Shown piece after piece: positions 1-9,085 of a DNA stretch of 64,000 bases (position 1 is the first letter of the stretch; each line of letters starts with the position of its first letter). The translations under genes and the position numbers were made by a program. The notes under the pieces were generated by a model, which saw only the letters and a list, made by a program, of their open reading frames with translations, was not told the origin of the DNA and did no database searches. Source of the stretch: Geodermatophilus nigrescens (lineage in GTDB: Bacteria; Actinomycetota; Actinomycetes; Mycobacteriales; Geodermatophilaceae); the NCBI RefSeq assembly GCF_900129495.1, contig NZ_FQVX01000003.1:62001-126000 (forward strand), read 5' to 3'.

Positions 1-845
1 TGCACCTGGGCGGATCCGGCTTCGTCGGCGACGACGGCGCCCCGGTGCCCGGCACCGACGTCGTCGCCGCGTGCGACGCGATCCTGCCGTCGATGGTCGA
101 GCGCGACCCCGCGTGGGCCGGCTGGTGCGGCGTGCTGGTCAACGTCAACGACCTCTCCGCCATGGGCGCCGCACCCCTCGGGCTGCTCGACGCCGTCGCC
201 GGGCGGGACGCCTCGTTCGTCGCCCGGGTGCTCGCCGGGCTCCGCGCGGCCGCGGACGCGTGGGGCGTGCCGGTGCTCGGCGGGCACACCCAGGTCGGCG
301 TCCCGGCCGCGCTGGGCGTCACCGCCCTCGGCCGCACCGACCGACCCGTGCCCGCCGGCGGCGGGCGCCCCGGGCACGCGGTCTCGCTCACCGCCGACCT
401 CGGCGGCGGCTGGCGGCGCGGGCACACCGGCCGGCAGTGGGACTCGACCAGCGGCCGCACCCGCGCGGAGCTGCAGCTCATGGGGTCGGTCGTCGCCCGC
501 ACCGCCCCCGCGGCCGCCAAGGACGTCAGCATGGCCGGGCTGGTCGGCACCCTCGGCATGCTCGCCGAGGCGAGCGGCTGCGGCGCCGTGCTCGACGTCG
601 CCGCCGTCCCCCGGCCGGACGGCGCCACGACCGGCGACTGGGCCACCTGCTTCCCCGGCACCGCCTTCCTCACCGCCGACGCCCCCGGCCGCCCGGTCGC
701 CCCGGCCGGCCCCGCGACCACCGCCGTCTGCGGGGAGCTCGTCCCCGGCTCGGGCGTGCGGCTGCGCTGGCCGGACGGCTCACTCACCCCCGCCCTCCCC
801 GGGTCCGTCACCGGACTCGGCCCAGCCACAGGAGAAGCAGCGTGA
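1..845 (+). CDS. AIR synthase-like protein, sll0787/NitF type (5' end outside window)
   Basis: The reading frame is open from the first bases (codons from position 3), so the N-terminus lies upstream of the window. The visible part has the glycine-rich blocks of the PurM/AIR-synthase fold, such as [19 protein letters not shown] and [18 protein letters not shown]. Proteins of this type (sll0787 family) are not purine enzymes. They travel with a nitrilase, a radical SAM protein and a flavoprotein in the Nit1C cluster linked to nitrile/cyanide assimilation and nitrogen stress. The order here (AIR-like, hydrolase, flavoprotein, hydrolase, glycosyltransferase) supports that identity. The stop overlaps the next start as GTGA, so the genes are probably translationally coupled. 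The chemical reaction is unknown. Confidence 0.8.
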   Translation, partial: HLGGSGFVGDDGAPVPGTDVVAACDAILPSMVERDPAWAGWCGVLVNVNDLSAMGAAPLGLLDAVAGRDASFVARVLAGLRAAADAWGVPVLGGHTQVGVPAALGVTALGRTDRPVPAGGGRPGHAVSLTADLGGGWRRGHTGRQWDSTSGRTRAELQLMGSVVARTAPAAAKDVSMAGLVGTLGMLAEASGCGAVLDVAAVPRPDGATTGDWATCFPGTAFLTADAPGRPVAPAGPATTAVCGELVPGSGVRLRWPDGSLTPALPGSVTGLGPATGEAA

Positions 846-1675
846 CCACCCTCGCCGCGGTCGCCGCGCCCTTCGGGCGCGACCTGGAGGCCGCCTTCGC
901 CCGCATCGGGCGGCTCATCGAGGACGCCCGCGCCCGCGGCGTCGAGCTGCTCGCCCTGCCCGAGGCCACCCTCGGCGGCTACCTCGCCGACCTGAGCGGT
1001 GGCGGGACGCCGGACCTGCCGCCGGCGCTGGAGGTCGACGGCCCCGAGGTGGCGCTGCTCGCCCAGCTCGCCGGCGACATGGTGGTCACCGCCGGGTTCT
1101 GCGAGTCCGACGGCACCTCCCGCTACAACACCGCCGTCGCGGTCACCGGCGACGGCGTCCTCGGCGTGCACCGCAAGGTCCACCAGCCGCTGGGCGAGAA
1201 CGCCAGCTACGCGGCGGGCGAGGGGTTCCGCGCCTTCGACTCGCCGGTCGGCCGGATCGGCATGCTCATCTGCTACGACAAGGCCTTCCCCGAGGCCGCC
1301 CGCACCCTCGCGCTCGACGGCGCCGAGGTCGTCGTCTGCATGTCCGCCTGGCCGGCCGCGCGCACCGCCACCAGCCCCGACCTCGCCGCCGACCGCTGGA
1401 CCCGCCGCTTCGACCTGTTCGACCAGGCCCGCGCGCTGGAGAACCAGGTGGTGTGGGTGTCGGCCAACCAGTCCGGCACCTTCGGCTCGCTGCGCTTCGT
1501 GGCCAGCGCGAAGGTGGTCGGCCCCGGCGGCGACGTGCTGGCCACCACCGGCGTCGGCGAGGGCACCGCCGTGGCCGACGTCGACGTCCGAGCGCTGCTC
1601 GACGGCGCCCGCCGCTCGATGGGCCACCTGCGGGACCGCCGTCCCGACGCCTACGGGGTGCTCGCCGGTGTCTGA
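842..1675 (+). CDS. carbon-nitrogen hydrolase (nitrilase superfamily), intact triad
   Basis: This 277-residue protein starts at the GTG that overlaps the preceding stop by 4 bp. The full nitrilase triad is visible: Glu41 in LPEATLGGY, Lys112 in HRKVHQP and Cys144 in [12 protein letters not shown]. It is short for a true nitrilase (usually above 300 residues) and matches the compact amidase/carbamylase-like branch. It would hydrolyse a C-N bond of an amide or nitrile in the cytoplasm; the substrate is not predictable. It is clearly paralogous to the gene at 3008, sharing [13 protein letters not shown] and [11 protein letters not shown]. Membership in the Nit1C-like cluster is inferred from its neighbours. 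Confidence 0.85.
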   Translation: MTTLAAVAAPFGRDLEAAFARIGRLIEDARARGVELLALPEATLGGYLADLSGGGTPDLPPALEVDGPEVALLAQLAGDMVVTAGFCESDGTSRYNTAVAVTGDGVLGVHRKVHQPLGENASYAAGEGFRAFDSPVGRIGMLICYDKAFPEAARTLALDGAEVVVCMSAWPAARTATSPDLAADRWTRRFDLFDQARALENQVVWVSANQSGTFGSLRFVASAKVVGPGGDVLATTGVGEGTAVADVDVRALLDGARRSMGHLRDRRPDAYGVLAGV

Positions 1676-3002
1676 GCGCACCAGCTGGGGGACGGCCCGC
1701 GTCCCGTTCCCGTCGTCGGTGCCGGTCGCCGTCGTCGGCGGGGGACAGGCCGGGCTGTCGATGTCGTGGCACCTGCGGCGGCGCGGGATCGAGCACGTCG
1801 TCCTGGAGCGGGACACCGTCGCGCACGAGTGGTCCGACGCCCGCTGGGACACGTTCTGCCTGGTCACGCCCAACTGGCAGTGCCGGCTGCCCGGCTGGCC
1901 CTACCGCGGCGACGACCCCGACGGGTTCATGGTCAGGGACGAGATCGTCGCCTACGTCCGCGGCTACGCCGCGTCCTTCGACCCGCCGGTGCTCGAGCGC
2001 ACCGCCGTCGAGCGGCTCGACGCCGCACCCGGCGGCGGCTTCACCCTGACGACGACGGCCGGCCCGCTCACCGCGGAGCACGTCGTGCTGGCCACCGGCG
2101 GCTACCACCGGCCCGTCGTCCCCGGCTGGGCGTCCCAGCTGCCGGGGCACGTCGTCCAGGTGCACTCGGCGGAGTACCGCTCCCCGGACCGGCTGCCCGA
2201 CGGCGAGGTGCTCGTGGTGGGCACCGGGCAGTCGGGCGCGCAGATCGCCGAGGACCTGCACCTGGCCGGGCGCCGGGTGCACCTGGCGGTGGGCCGGGCG
2301 CCGCGCGTCGCCCGCTCCTACCGCGGGCGCGACGTCGTCGCGTGGCTGTCGGACATGGGCCACTACGACATGCCGGTGACCGAGCACCGCGACGGCGAGG
2401 CCGCCCGGCTGGGCACCAACCACTACGTCACCGGCCGCGACGGCGGGCGCGACATCGACCTGCGCGCCTTCGCCCGCGACGGGATGCGGCTCTACGGCGT
2501 GCTGCGGGAGCTCTCCGGCGCCACGCTCACCTTCGCCGACGACCTCGCGGCCAACCTCGACTCGGCCGACCGGGTCAACCAGGACGTGCTCGACGCCGTC
2601 GACCGGTTCATCGCCGCGGAGGGCATCGACGCGCCCGAGGAGGCCCGGTACACGCCGGTGTGGGCGCCCGGGCCGGACGCGCCGACGACGCTGGACGCCT
2701 CGCGGATCGCTGCCGTCGTCTGGTGCATCGGCTTCACCAGTGACTGGAGCTGGGTGCGGCTGCCGGCCTTCGACGGGCGCGGGTACCCGACCCACGTGCG
2801 CGGGGTGACCAGCGTGCCCGGGCTGTCGGTGCTGGGGCTGCCGTGGCTGCACACCTGGGGGTCGGGACGGTTCTCCGGGGTGGGGCGGGACGCGGAGCAC
2901 CTGGCCGACCACGTCGCCGCCCGGCTGGCCGGCGCGCCCCGGGCCGGCCTGGACCGCGAGCTCGCGCTGGCCGCCGCCGGCCCCGCGCCGACCGTGGGCT
3001 GA
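1668..3002 (+). CDS. FAD-dependent oxidoreductase, MSMEG_0569/NitH type
   Basis: This flavoprotein has 444 residues. The GTG start overlaps the upstream gene by 8 bp. An N-terminal FAD-binding Rossmann motif, [10 protein letters not shown], lies near residues 22-31, and a second nucleotide-binding motif, [10 protein letters not shown], near 183-192. This is the layout of flavin monooxygenases and of trimethylamine- or lysine-type N-oxygenases. The length and cluster position fit the MSMEG_0569 family (NitH of Nit1C clusters). The likely role is oxidation of a nitrogen-containing intermediate with NAD(P)H and O2, but this has not been shown. The reading frame remains open far upstream of 1668; the chosen start directly precedes the FAD motif and matches family length. 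Confidence 0.82.
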   Translation: MSERTSWGTARVPFPSSVPVAVVGGGQAGLSMSWHLRRRGIEHVVLERDTVAHEWSDARWDTFCLVTPNWQCRLPGWPYRGDDPDGFMVRDEIVAYVRGYAASFDPPVLERTAVERLDAAPGGGFTLTTTAGPLTAEHVVLATGGYHRPVVPGWASQLPGHVVQVHSAEYRSPDRLPDGEVLVVGTGQSGAQIAEDLHLAGRRVHLAVGRAPRVARSYRGRDVVAWLSDMGHYDMPVTEHRDGEAARLGTNHYVTGRDGGRDIDLRAFARDGMRLYGVLRELSGATLTFADDLAANLDSADRVNQDVLDAVDRFIAAEGIDAPEEARYTPVWAPGPDAPTTLDASRIAAVVWCIGFTSDWSWVRLPAFDGRGYPTHVRGVTSVPGLSVLGLPWLHTWGSGRFSGVGRDAEHLADHVAARLAGAPRAGLDRELALAAAGPAPTVG

Positions 3003-3007
3003 GACCC

Positions 3008-3823
3008 GTGCGGGTGGCGGCGGTGGCGGCGCACTTCGGCCGCGACCTCGAGCAGTGCCTGGCCAAGGTGGAGACGATCGTGGCCGCGGCCCGCTCGCGC
3101 GACGTCGAGCTGCTCGTCTTCCCCGACGCCACCCTCGGCGGCTACCTGGGCGACCTGTCCGGCACCGACGCCGGCGAGCTGCCGCCCGCCCTGCCCGAGG
3201 ACGCGCCCGAGCTGAAGCGCGTCGCGGCCACCGCGGAGGACATGGTCGTCTGCGTCGGCTACCGGGAGGTCGCCGACGGCGTGCACCACAACACCGCCGT
3301 GTGCCTGACCGGCGACGGCGTGCTCGGCCGGCACCGCAAGGTGCACCAGCCGGCCGGAGAGCGCACGGCCTACCGGGCCGGCGACCGGTTCGCCGCGTTC
3401 GACACCCCGCTCGGCCGGATCGGCATGCTCGTCGACTACGACAAGACCTTCCCCGAGTCCGCCCGCACGCTGGCCGCCGACGGCGCGCTGCTGGTGGCCT
3501 GCCTGTCGGCGTGGCCCGCCAGCCTCACCGACCGGGCGCCGCGGCTGGTGCAGGACCGCCAGTCGAGGCTGTTCGACCTCTACGACTGCGCCCGCGCCGC
3601 GGAGAACCAGGTGGTGTGGGTGTCGGCGAACCAGACGGCGTCGATGGGCCGGCTGCGGTTCCTCGGGCAGGCGAAGGTCGTCGGCCCGGGCGGCGACGTG
3701 CTGGCCCGCACCTGGGCCAAGGCGGGGCTGGCGCTGGCCGAGCTCGACGTCGTCGCCGAGGTGGCCCGGGCGCGCACCGTCCTGTCCCACCTGCGCGAGC
3801 GACGACCGGAGGCCTACCGGTGA
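3008..3823 (+). CDS. nitrilase-fold paralogue lacking catalytic Cys and Glu (probable pseudoenzyme)
   Basis: This 271-residue protein is collinear with the hydrolase at 842. Two of the three catalytic positions differ: Glu is Asp40 (FPDATLGGY) and the nucleophile Cys is Asp143 (GMLVDYDKTFPE, codon GAC). Lys111 in HRKVHQP is kept. The frame is intact, codon use matches its neighbours and there is no internal stop, so it is maintained rather than decaying. In the nitrilase superfamily the Cys is essential, so hydrolysis is unlikely. Roles as a structural partner of the active paralogue, a binding protein or a re-tooled catalyst are possible inferences. The start GTG lies 5 nt after the previous stop, and the stop overlaps the next gene. 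Confidence 0.85.
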   Translation: MRVAAVAAHFGRDLEQCLAKVETIVAAARSRDVELLVFPDATLGGYLGDLSGTDAGELPPALPEDAPELKRVAATAEDMVVCVGYREVADGVHHNTAVCLTGDGVLGRHRKVHQPAGERTAYRAGDRFAAFDTPLGRIGMLVDYDKTFPESARTLAADGALLVACLSAWPASLTDRAPRLVQDRQSRLFDLYDCARAAENQVVWVSANQTASMGRLRFLGQAKVVGPGGDVLARTWAKAGLALAELDVVAEVARARTVLSHLRERRPEAYR

Positions 3824-4908
3824 GGGTGGCACTGCTGACCTACTCGACCCGCCCGCGCGGCGGCGTCGTGCACACGCTCGCCCTGGCCGAGGCGCTGGCC
3901 CGCGCCGGGTGCGACGTCACCGTGTGGTCGCTGGGCCGTGGCGGCGACGGCGGCTTCTTCCGCGCCGTCGACCCCGCCGTCCGGGTGTGCCTGGTGCCGT
4001 TCCCCGACCGGCCGGGGGAGGACGTCGGCGCGCGGATCCTGCGCTCGATCGAGGAGCTCGGCGCAGCCTTCGCCACCGCGGGCGGGCGCCACGACGTCGT
4101 GCACGCCCAGGACTGCATCAGCGCCAACGCCGTCGCCGACTGCGTGCGCACCGTGCACCACCTCGACGCGTTCACCACGCCCGAGCTGGTCGCCTGCCAC
4201 GACCGCGCGGTGCGCCGGCCTGCCGCGCTGGTGTGCGTGAGCGCCGCCGTCGCCGCGGAGGTGGCGGCCGGGTACGGGCGGACGGCGACGGTCATCCCCA
4301 ACGGCGTCGACGCCGCCCGGTTCGCCGCGGCCGCCGGCCCGGGCGGCGCCGCATCGCGCAACCGCTGGCGGGCGCGGCTGGGCCCGTACGTGCTGGCCGT
4401 GGGCGGGATCGAGCCGCGCAAGGGCACGCTCGACCTGGTCGAGGCGATGGCGGCGGTGCAGCGGGCGCGGCCGGAGCTGTCGCTGGTGGTGGCCGGCGGG
4501 GAGACGCTGTTCGACCACCGCGGCTACCGGGAGCGGGTGGAGGCGCGGGCGCAGGAGCTCGGCGTCTACCCGGTGGTGCTCGGGCCCGTGGCGCACGACC
4601 AGCTGCCCTCGCTGGTGGCCGCGGCCGACGTCTTCGCCTTCCCCTCGACCAAGGAGGGCTTCGGGCTGGCCGCCATGGAGGCGCTGGCGGCCGGGGTGCC
4701 GCTGGTGACCCGCGACCTGCCGGTGCTGCGCGAGGTGTTCGGCGGCGCGGCGCGCTTCGCCGGCGACCCCGCGGAGCTGGCCGCGGAGCTGCTGGCCGCC
4801 GGCGGGGAGCGCGACCCGGTGGTCCGGGCGGCGGGGGAGGAGCTCGCCGCCCGGCACACCTGGGACGCCGCCGCCGAGGCCCACCTGCGCTTCTACGCGT
4901 CCCTGTAG
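3820..4908 (+). CDS. GT4-type glycosyltransferase, MSMEG_0565 family
   Basis: This GT-B fold glycosyltransferase has 362 residues and a GTG start overlapping the preceding stop by 4 bp. The N-terminus RVALLTYSTRPRGGVVHT carries the glycine-rich acceptor loop. The C-terminal domain has GIEPRKGTLDLVEAM and the EX7E donor motif in KEGFGLAAMEALAAG. The family member MSMEG_0565 closes the same gene cluster in mycobacteria, so it probably glycosylates the product of the pathway. Donor and acceptor are unknown. It is the last gene of the transcription unit and is followed by strong palindromes. Confidence 0.85.
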   Translation: MRVALLTYSTRPRGGVVHTLALAEALARAGCDVTVWSLGRGGDGGFFRAVDPAVRVCLVPFPDRPGEDVGARILRSIEELGAAFATAGGRHDVVHAQDCISANAVADCVRTVHHLDAFTTPELVACHDRAVRRPAALVCVSAAVAAEVAAGYGRTATVIPNGVDAARFAAAAGPGGAASRNRWRARLGPYVLAVGGIEPRKGTLDLVEAMAAVQRARPELSLVVAGGETLFDHRGYRERVEARAQELGVYPVVLGPVAHDQLPSLVAAADVFAFPSTKEGFGLAAMEALAAGVPLVTRDLPVLREVFGGAARFAGDPAELAAELLAAGGERDPVVRAAGEELAARHTWDAAAEAHLRFYASL

Positions 4909-4934
4909 AGGGCGTTTGTCGCGTTATTGGCCCT
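4909..4934. repeat. 26 bp short palindromic element, copy 1
   Basis: This AGGGC...GGCCCT element begins directly after the glycosyltransferase stop codon. Its core reads TTGTCGCG. A second copy with the same ends and a TTGTAGCG core lies at 19774-19799, also just after a stop codon; 20 of 26 positions match. Function is unknown; it may act as an RNA 3'-end structure or be a dispersed repeat. Confidence 0.55.
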
Positions 4935-5018
4935 CCGGGGAGCCGGCTCCTGGGGTCGATCCCGCGCTCCCGGGGTCCTGTAGGAGCCCCGGAGGCCGGG
5001 GAACGCCCAGCAGGAAGG

Positions 5019-5088
5019 GCGTTGCCGGCGTTCCTCGCGCACTGCCGGCGCTGCAGGACCGGCAGTGCACGAGGAACCCCGGCAACGC
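5019..5088. repeat. 70 bp palindrome with CTGCAG centre, copy 1 (also possible bidirectional terminator)
   Basis: Two 30 bp arms (5019-5048 and 5059-5088) pair at 28 of 30 positions around a 10 nt loop that contains CTGCAG. It sits between converging transcription units. A clearly related element with the same loop in reverse orientation is at 60642-60711. The shorter 40867-40912 palindrome shares the CTGCAG centre. The intervening 4935-5018 also contains CTCCGGGG/CCCCGGAG arms. It looks like a dispersed palindromic repeat family that may double as a terminator; no T-tract follows. Confidence 0.7.
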
Positions 5089-5104
5089 GGGCGGACCCGG
5101 CGGG

Positions 5105-6247
5105 TCAGAGCAGCTCGAGGATCGTGGCGTTGGCCTGGCCGCCGCCCTCGCACATCGTCTGCAGGCCGTAGCGGATCCCGTTGTCGCGCATGTGGTGCAC
5201 GAGCGTCGTCATGATCCGCGCGCCGGAACCGCCGAGCGGGTGCCCCAGCGCGATCGCCCCGCCGTTCGGGTTGAGCGCCTTGGTGTCGGCGCCCATCTCC
5301 GCGAGCCAGGCCAGCGGCACCGGCGCGAACGCCTCGTTCACCTCGAACGCGCCGATCTCGTCGATCGACAGCCCCGACTTCGCCAGCGCCTTCTGGGTGG
5401 CCGGGATCGGCGCGGTCAGCATGATCACCGGGTCGGCCCCGGCCAGGACGGCGGTGTGCACGCGGGCGATCGGGCGCAGGCCGAGCTCGGCGGCCTTCTC
5501 CGACGTCGTCATGAGCAGCGCCGCGGCGCCGTCGGAGATCTGCGAGGCGTTGCCCGCGCTGATCACGCCGTCCGCCTTGAACGGGGTCTTCAGCCCGCCG
5601 AGGGTCTCCACGGTCGAGCCCCGCCGGATGCCCTCGTCCCGGCTGACGACGGTGCCGTCCGGCGTGGTCACCGGCGCGATCTGGGCGTCGAAGCGGCCCT
5701 CGTCCTGCGCGGCGGCGGCCTTCTCGTGGCTGCCCACGGAGAACTCGTCGAGCTGCTGCCGGGAGAAGCCCCAGCGCTCGGCGATCATCTCCGCGCCGAT
5801 GCCCTGGTTCGGGGCGACGCCGTAGCGCTCCATGAACCGCGGCCCCATCGGGTCCGCGCCGGCCGACGAGGCGCCCATCGGCACCCGCGACATCGACTCC
5901 ACCCCGCCGGCGACGACGACGTCGTACTGCCCGGCGACGAGCCCGGCCGCGGCGAAGTGCACCGACTGCTGCGAGGAGCCGCACTGCCGGTCCACGGTCA
6001 CGCCGGTCACCGTCTCCGGCCAGCCCGCCGCCAGCACCGAGGTGCGGGCGATGTCCATCGTCTGCTCGCCCACCTGGGACACGCAGCCCCAGATGACGTC
6101 GTCCACGCCGGCCGGGTCCAGGCCCGCCCGCTCCGCCAGGGCGTTCAGCACGTGCGCCGACAGGTCCACCGGGTGCACCCCGGACAGCCCGCCGTTGCGC
6201 TTGCCCACCGGCGTGCGCACCGCCTCCACGATCACCGCGTCACGCAT
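5105..6247 (-). CDS. acetyl-CoA C-acyltransferase (thiolase)
   Basis: This thiolase has 380 residues, normal for the family. It carries the acylation Cys89 in DRQCGSSQQS, the NEAF loop, His336 in ALGHPLGGSGAR and the second active-site Cys366 in MCEGGGQANA. It cleaves 3-ketoacyl-CoA with CoA, or condenses acyl-CoAs, as the last step of a beta-oxidation turn. It is the last gene of a leftward unit behind an acyl-CoA dehydrogenase and a phosphotransferase, which fits degradative use. The ATG is preceded by a GAGGGA ribosome-binding site. Substrate chain length cannot be read from the sequence. Confidence 0.93.
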   Translation of the reverse strand: MRDAVIVEAVRTPVGKRNGGLSGVHPVDLSAHVLNALAERAGLDPAGVDDVIWGCVSQVGEQTMDIARTSVLAAGWPETVTGVTVDRQCGSSQQSVHFAAAGLVAGQYDVVVAGGVESMSRVPMGASSAGADPMGPRFMERYGVAPNQGIGAEMIAERWGFSRQQLDEFSVGSHEKAAAAQDEGRFDAQIAPVTTPDGTVVSRDEGIRRGSTVETLGGLKTPFKADGVISAGNASQISDGAAALLMTTSEKAAELGLRPIARVHTAVLAGADPVIMLTAPIPATQKALAKSGLSIDEIGAFEVNEAFAPVPLAWLAEMGADTKALNPNGGAIALGHPLGGSGARIMTTLVHHMRDNGIRYGLQTMCEGGGQANATILELL

Positions 6248-6332
6248 GTCTGGTCCCTCTCGTCGTCGTGCCGGCGTCGGCCGCCGGCCCGTCCTCGTGC
6301 ACCCCGGCCGGACGGCCGGGTCACTCCTGGTG

Positions 6333-7736
6333 TCATCCCTCGCCGGCCGCGTCGGGCACGGCCAGGTGCCGCGGGTTGGCCACCCGCAGGCGGTCGCGCA
6401 CGCCCTCGCGCACGGCGGCCACCACCTCGTCCCAGCGGTCGTCGAGCGAGCCGTCGGCGATCGCCTCGGACAGCGCGTCGTCGTCGCGCACGCCGAGCCC
6501 CGCCAGCCGGGCCCGCCGCCGCGCGCGGGCCCCGTCGCCCAGCAGCAGCTCGCGCCGGACGGTGGCGACGACGTTGGCCGCCACCTGCGCGTGGAACGAG
6601 GTCCGCCCGGACGTCGCCCCGCGCACCTCGCCGCCCAGGAAGCCGCCGACCGCCGCCGCGAGCTCCGCCGCGGTGGGCCGGCCGAACAGCAGGTCGTCGT
6701 CGCCGCCGGGCTCCTCGGGCGCGGTGGCGTCGGGCCGGTCGAGGCCGAGCGCGAGCAGCACGTCGAACTCCTGCTCGGCGGCCCGCCGGCCGATCGCGGC
6801 GAGCTCCACCGACGGCTCGGCGCCCGACAGGTGGCGCTCGGTCATCGCCCGGCACATCAGGCCCCACTGCACGGTCGCGTGCAGCTCCCACCAGTGCAGC
6901 TCGGCCGCCGTCGGCCGCCAGCCGGCCACCGCGGCGTACCCGTCGAGCAGGTCACGGCGGGTGCCGGTGCCGGCGGCGGGCAGCGCCGAGCCGAAGCGCC
7001 ACACCTTGGCGCAGCACCAGCCGAGGTCCTCCAGCGGGTCGCCGCGGTGCACCAGCTCCCAGTCGAGCACCGCGCGCAGCCCGTCGGGACCGACCATGAG
7101 GTTGCCCATCCGGAAGTCGCCGTGCACGAGCACCGGCCCGTGCGACGGCGGGCGGTTCTCCCGCAGCCAGCGCAGGCCCAGCGCCAGCCCGGGCGGCGGC
7201 GGGGTGCCGTCGACGAGGAACGACGTCGTCAGCCGCTCCAGCGGGTCGCCGACGGCGGGCACCCGGCCCAGGCCGTCGAGCGGCGCGGCGTGCAGCCGGG
7301 CGAGGACGGCGCCGAGCTCGCGAGCCAGCCCCGCCCGCGCCGGCCCGTACGCCTCCTCGCGCAGCAGCCGGCGGGGGATCGTCTCGCCGTCGACCCGGCC
7401 CATGAGCAGGTACTCGGCCGGCAGCCCGGGGGCGTCCTCCCCGGTACCGACGTCGACCAGGTCGGGCACCGGCACGCCGGCCCGCGCGGCGGCGGCGATC
7501 GCGGCGGCCTCCACCGCCACCGGGCGCCCGCCGGTCGAGTAGCCGCCGCGCAGCACCAGCTCGCGCCGCGTGCCGCCGTCGTCGGCGGTGAACGCCCAGG
7601 TCTCGCGGTTGGCGCCGCCGGTGAGCCGGGTCAGCCCGTCGACGGCGACCGGGCGGCCCAGCCGGTGCGTGAGCCGCGCGGCGAGCGCGCCGGCGAGCCC
7701 GTCGGTGGACGTGGGGGAGGCGAGCGTGCCGGTCAC
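6333..7736 (-). CDS. phosphotransferase (ACAD10/11-like APH fold) fused to DUF6285
   Basis: This 467-residue protein has two parts. Residues about 1-340 form an aminoglycoside-phosphotransferase-like kinase with the Brenner motif HGDFRMGNLM and the metal-binding DWE of AVLDWELVHRGDP. The C-terminal 115 or so residues (TAAELAAAVGGFLGG, FHAQVAANVVATVRREL) look like DUF6285, which is usually a separate neighbouring gene. APH-like kinases next to acyl-CoA dehydrogenases resemble the human ACAD10/11 pairing, where a 4-hydroxyacyl-CoA is phosphorylated before elimination. That reaction is an inference here. The GTG start overlaps the dehydrogenase stop by 4 bp (GTGA), so the two are coupled. Confidence 0.8.
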   Translation of the reverse strand: MTGTLASPTSTDGLAGALAARLTHRLGRPVAVDGLTRLTGGANRETWAFTADDGGTRRELVLRGGYSTGGRPVAVEAAAIAAAARAGVPVPDLVDVGTGEDAPGLPAEYLLMGRVDGETIPRRLLREEAYGPARAGLARELGAVLARLHAAPLDGLGRVPAVGDPLERLTTSFLVDGTPPPPGLALGLRWLRENRPPSHGPVLVHGDFRMGNLMVGPDGLRAVLDWELVHRGDPLEDLGWCCAKVWRFGSALPAAGTGTRRDLLDGYAAVAGWRPTAAELHWWELHATVQWGLMCRAMTERHLSGAEPSVELAAIGRRAAEQEFDVLLALGLDRPDATAPEEPGGDDDLLFGRPTAAELAAAVGGFLGGEVRGATSGRTSFHAQVAANVVATVRRELLLGDGARARRRARLAGLGVRDDDALSEAIADGSLDDRWDEVVAAVREGVRDRLRVANPRHLAVPDAAGEG

Positions 7737-9037
7737 CGCAGGAAGCCGAACAGCTGCCCGGCGACCCGGCGCATCTGGATCTCCTCGGACCCCTCGGTGA
7801 TCCGGTAGCGGCGGTGGTGCCGGTAGATGTGCTCGAAGGGCAGGTGCCGCGAGTAGCCCATGCCGCCGTGCACCTGCATGGCGCGGTCGGCGGCGTCGCA
7901 GACCAGCCGGTTGCCGCGGTAGTTGCACATCGACACCCGGTGGCCGATGGTCACCGCCGGCTCGCCGCGGGCGGTGAGCTCGTCGAGGTCGGCCGCCGTG
8001 GCCCGGATGAGCGTGCGCACCAGCTCGGCCTCGGTGTGCAGCTCCACCAGCGGCCACTGGATCGCCTGCCGCTCGGCCAGCGGCTTGCCGAAGGTGACCC
8101 GCCGGCGGGCGTACTCCACCGACCGGTCGATGCAGAACTGCGCCGCGCCCACGCCGGAGGCGGCCTGCCGGATGCGGTTCTCGTGCACGAACGTCTGCGC
8201 GACCGCCAGGCCCTCGCCCTCGGCGCCCAGCACCGCCGCGCCCGGCACCCGGACGCCGTCGAGGACGACCTCGCCGTGGTCGGTGGGCATGTTGAGCGTC
8301 CACCAGAACTGCGGCACCGACAGCCGGGGCGCGTCGGTGGGCACGACGAGCGCGGTGATCCCGCGCGCCTGCCCGGGCGTCCCGGACGTGCGGGCGAAGA
8401 CGAGCAGGTGCGTGCCGGTGTGCACGCCGGTGATCCAGCGCTTGCGGCCGGTGATGATCCAGTCGTCGCCGTGGCGGACCGCGCGGGTCTCCATCCACGT
8501 GGCGTCGCTGCCGTGCTCGGGCTCGGTGAGCGCGAAGGACATCCGCCGCTCGCCGGTGATCAGCGGCTCGACGAACTCCGCGCGCTGCTCGGCGCTGCCG
8601 AACAGGTGCAGCAGGTGCGGCATGACCAGGTTGCCGACGACGCTGTGCTCGTTCTGCAGGTCGTTGTGCAGGCCCAGGCCGCGGTGGGCCAGGTGCTCGC
8701 GGATCACCGCCATGTCCACGTTGCCGCCGTCGCGCCCGCCCAGCTCGGCCGGGAGCGCGTAGCGCAGCCAGCCCGCGGCGTCGGCGCGCCGCCGGACCTC
8801 GCCGAGCAGCTCCTCCCACTCCGCGCGGGGGACACCGCCGGCCTCGAGGTCGGTGCGGGCGAACTCGCGGCGGTGGTCGAAGAAGCGGACGTTGTTGTCC
8901 TGCTGCTCGAGCGGCTCGATCTCGGCGGCCACGAAGGCGTCGAGCTCGTCGAGGACCGCGGTCAGCCGCGGCGGCAGCGAGGAGCCGGGCAGGGCCCCGT
9001 CCGCCGCGGCGCGGGCGGGCTGGTCGAGCGTGGTCAT
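7733..9037 (-). CDS. acyl-CoA dehydrogenase (ACAD10/11-like)
   Basis: This flavoprotein dehydrogenase has 434 residues. Visible motifs are ALTEPEHGSDATWMETRA for FAD/substrate binding, the ARRRVTFGKPL helix and the C-terminal TEGSEEIQMRR with a Glu at the classical MCAD catalytic-base position. It would introduce a 2,3 double bond into an acyl-CoA and pass electrons to ETF. It is the first gene of the leftward dehydrogenase-kinase-thiolase unit. The ATG has a strong AGGAGG ribosome-binding site. Its upstream region holds a TTGACGTCAACGTC operator shared with the divergent SDR gene. Confidence 0.9.
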   Translation of the reverse strand: MTTLDQPARAAADGALPGSSLPPRLTAVLDELDAFVAAEIEPLEQQDNNVRFFDHRREFARTDLEAGGVPRAEWEELLGEVRRRADAAGWLRYALPAELGGRDGGNVDMAVIREHLAHRGLGLHNDLQNEHSVVGNLVMPHLLHLFGSAEQRAEFVEPLITGERRMSFALTEPEHGSDATWMETRAVRHGDDWIITGRKRWITGVHTGTHLLVFARTSGTPGQARGITALVVPTDAPRLSVPQFWWTLNMPTDHGEVVLDGVRVPGAAVLGAEGEGLAVAQTFVHENRIRQAASGVGAAQFCIDRSVEYARRRVTFGKPLAERQAIQWPLVELHTEAELVRTLIRATAADLDELTARGEPAVTIGHRVSMCNYRGNRLVCDAADRAMQVHGGMGYSRHLPFEHIYRHHRRYRITEGSEEIQMRRVAGQLFGFLR

Positions 9038-9085
9038 GCGGCCTCCTGTCCGGCGCCGGTGCCGGTCCCCCCGACCATGACAGCG

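Noticed and set aside
1573..1590. GACGTCGACGTC-type operator matches inside genes (for example near 1580)
   Set aside because: They arise from Asp-Val codon runs in GC-rich coding sequence and lack the outer T/A bases and intergenic position.
3008..3823. Decaying pseudogene
   Set aside because: The frame is intact, there are no stops or shifts, both junctions are tightly coupled, and the changes are limited to catalytic residues.
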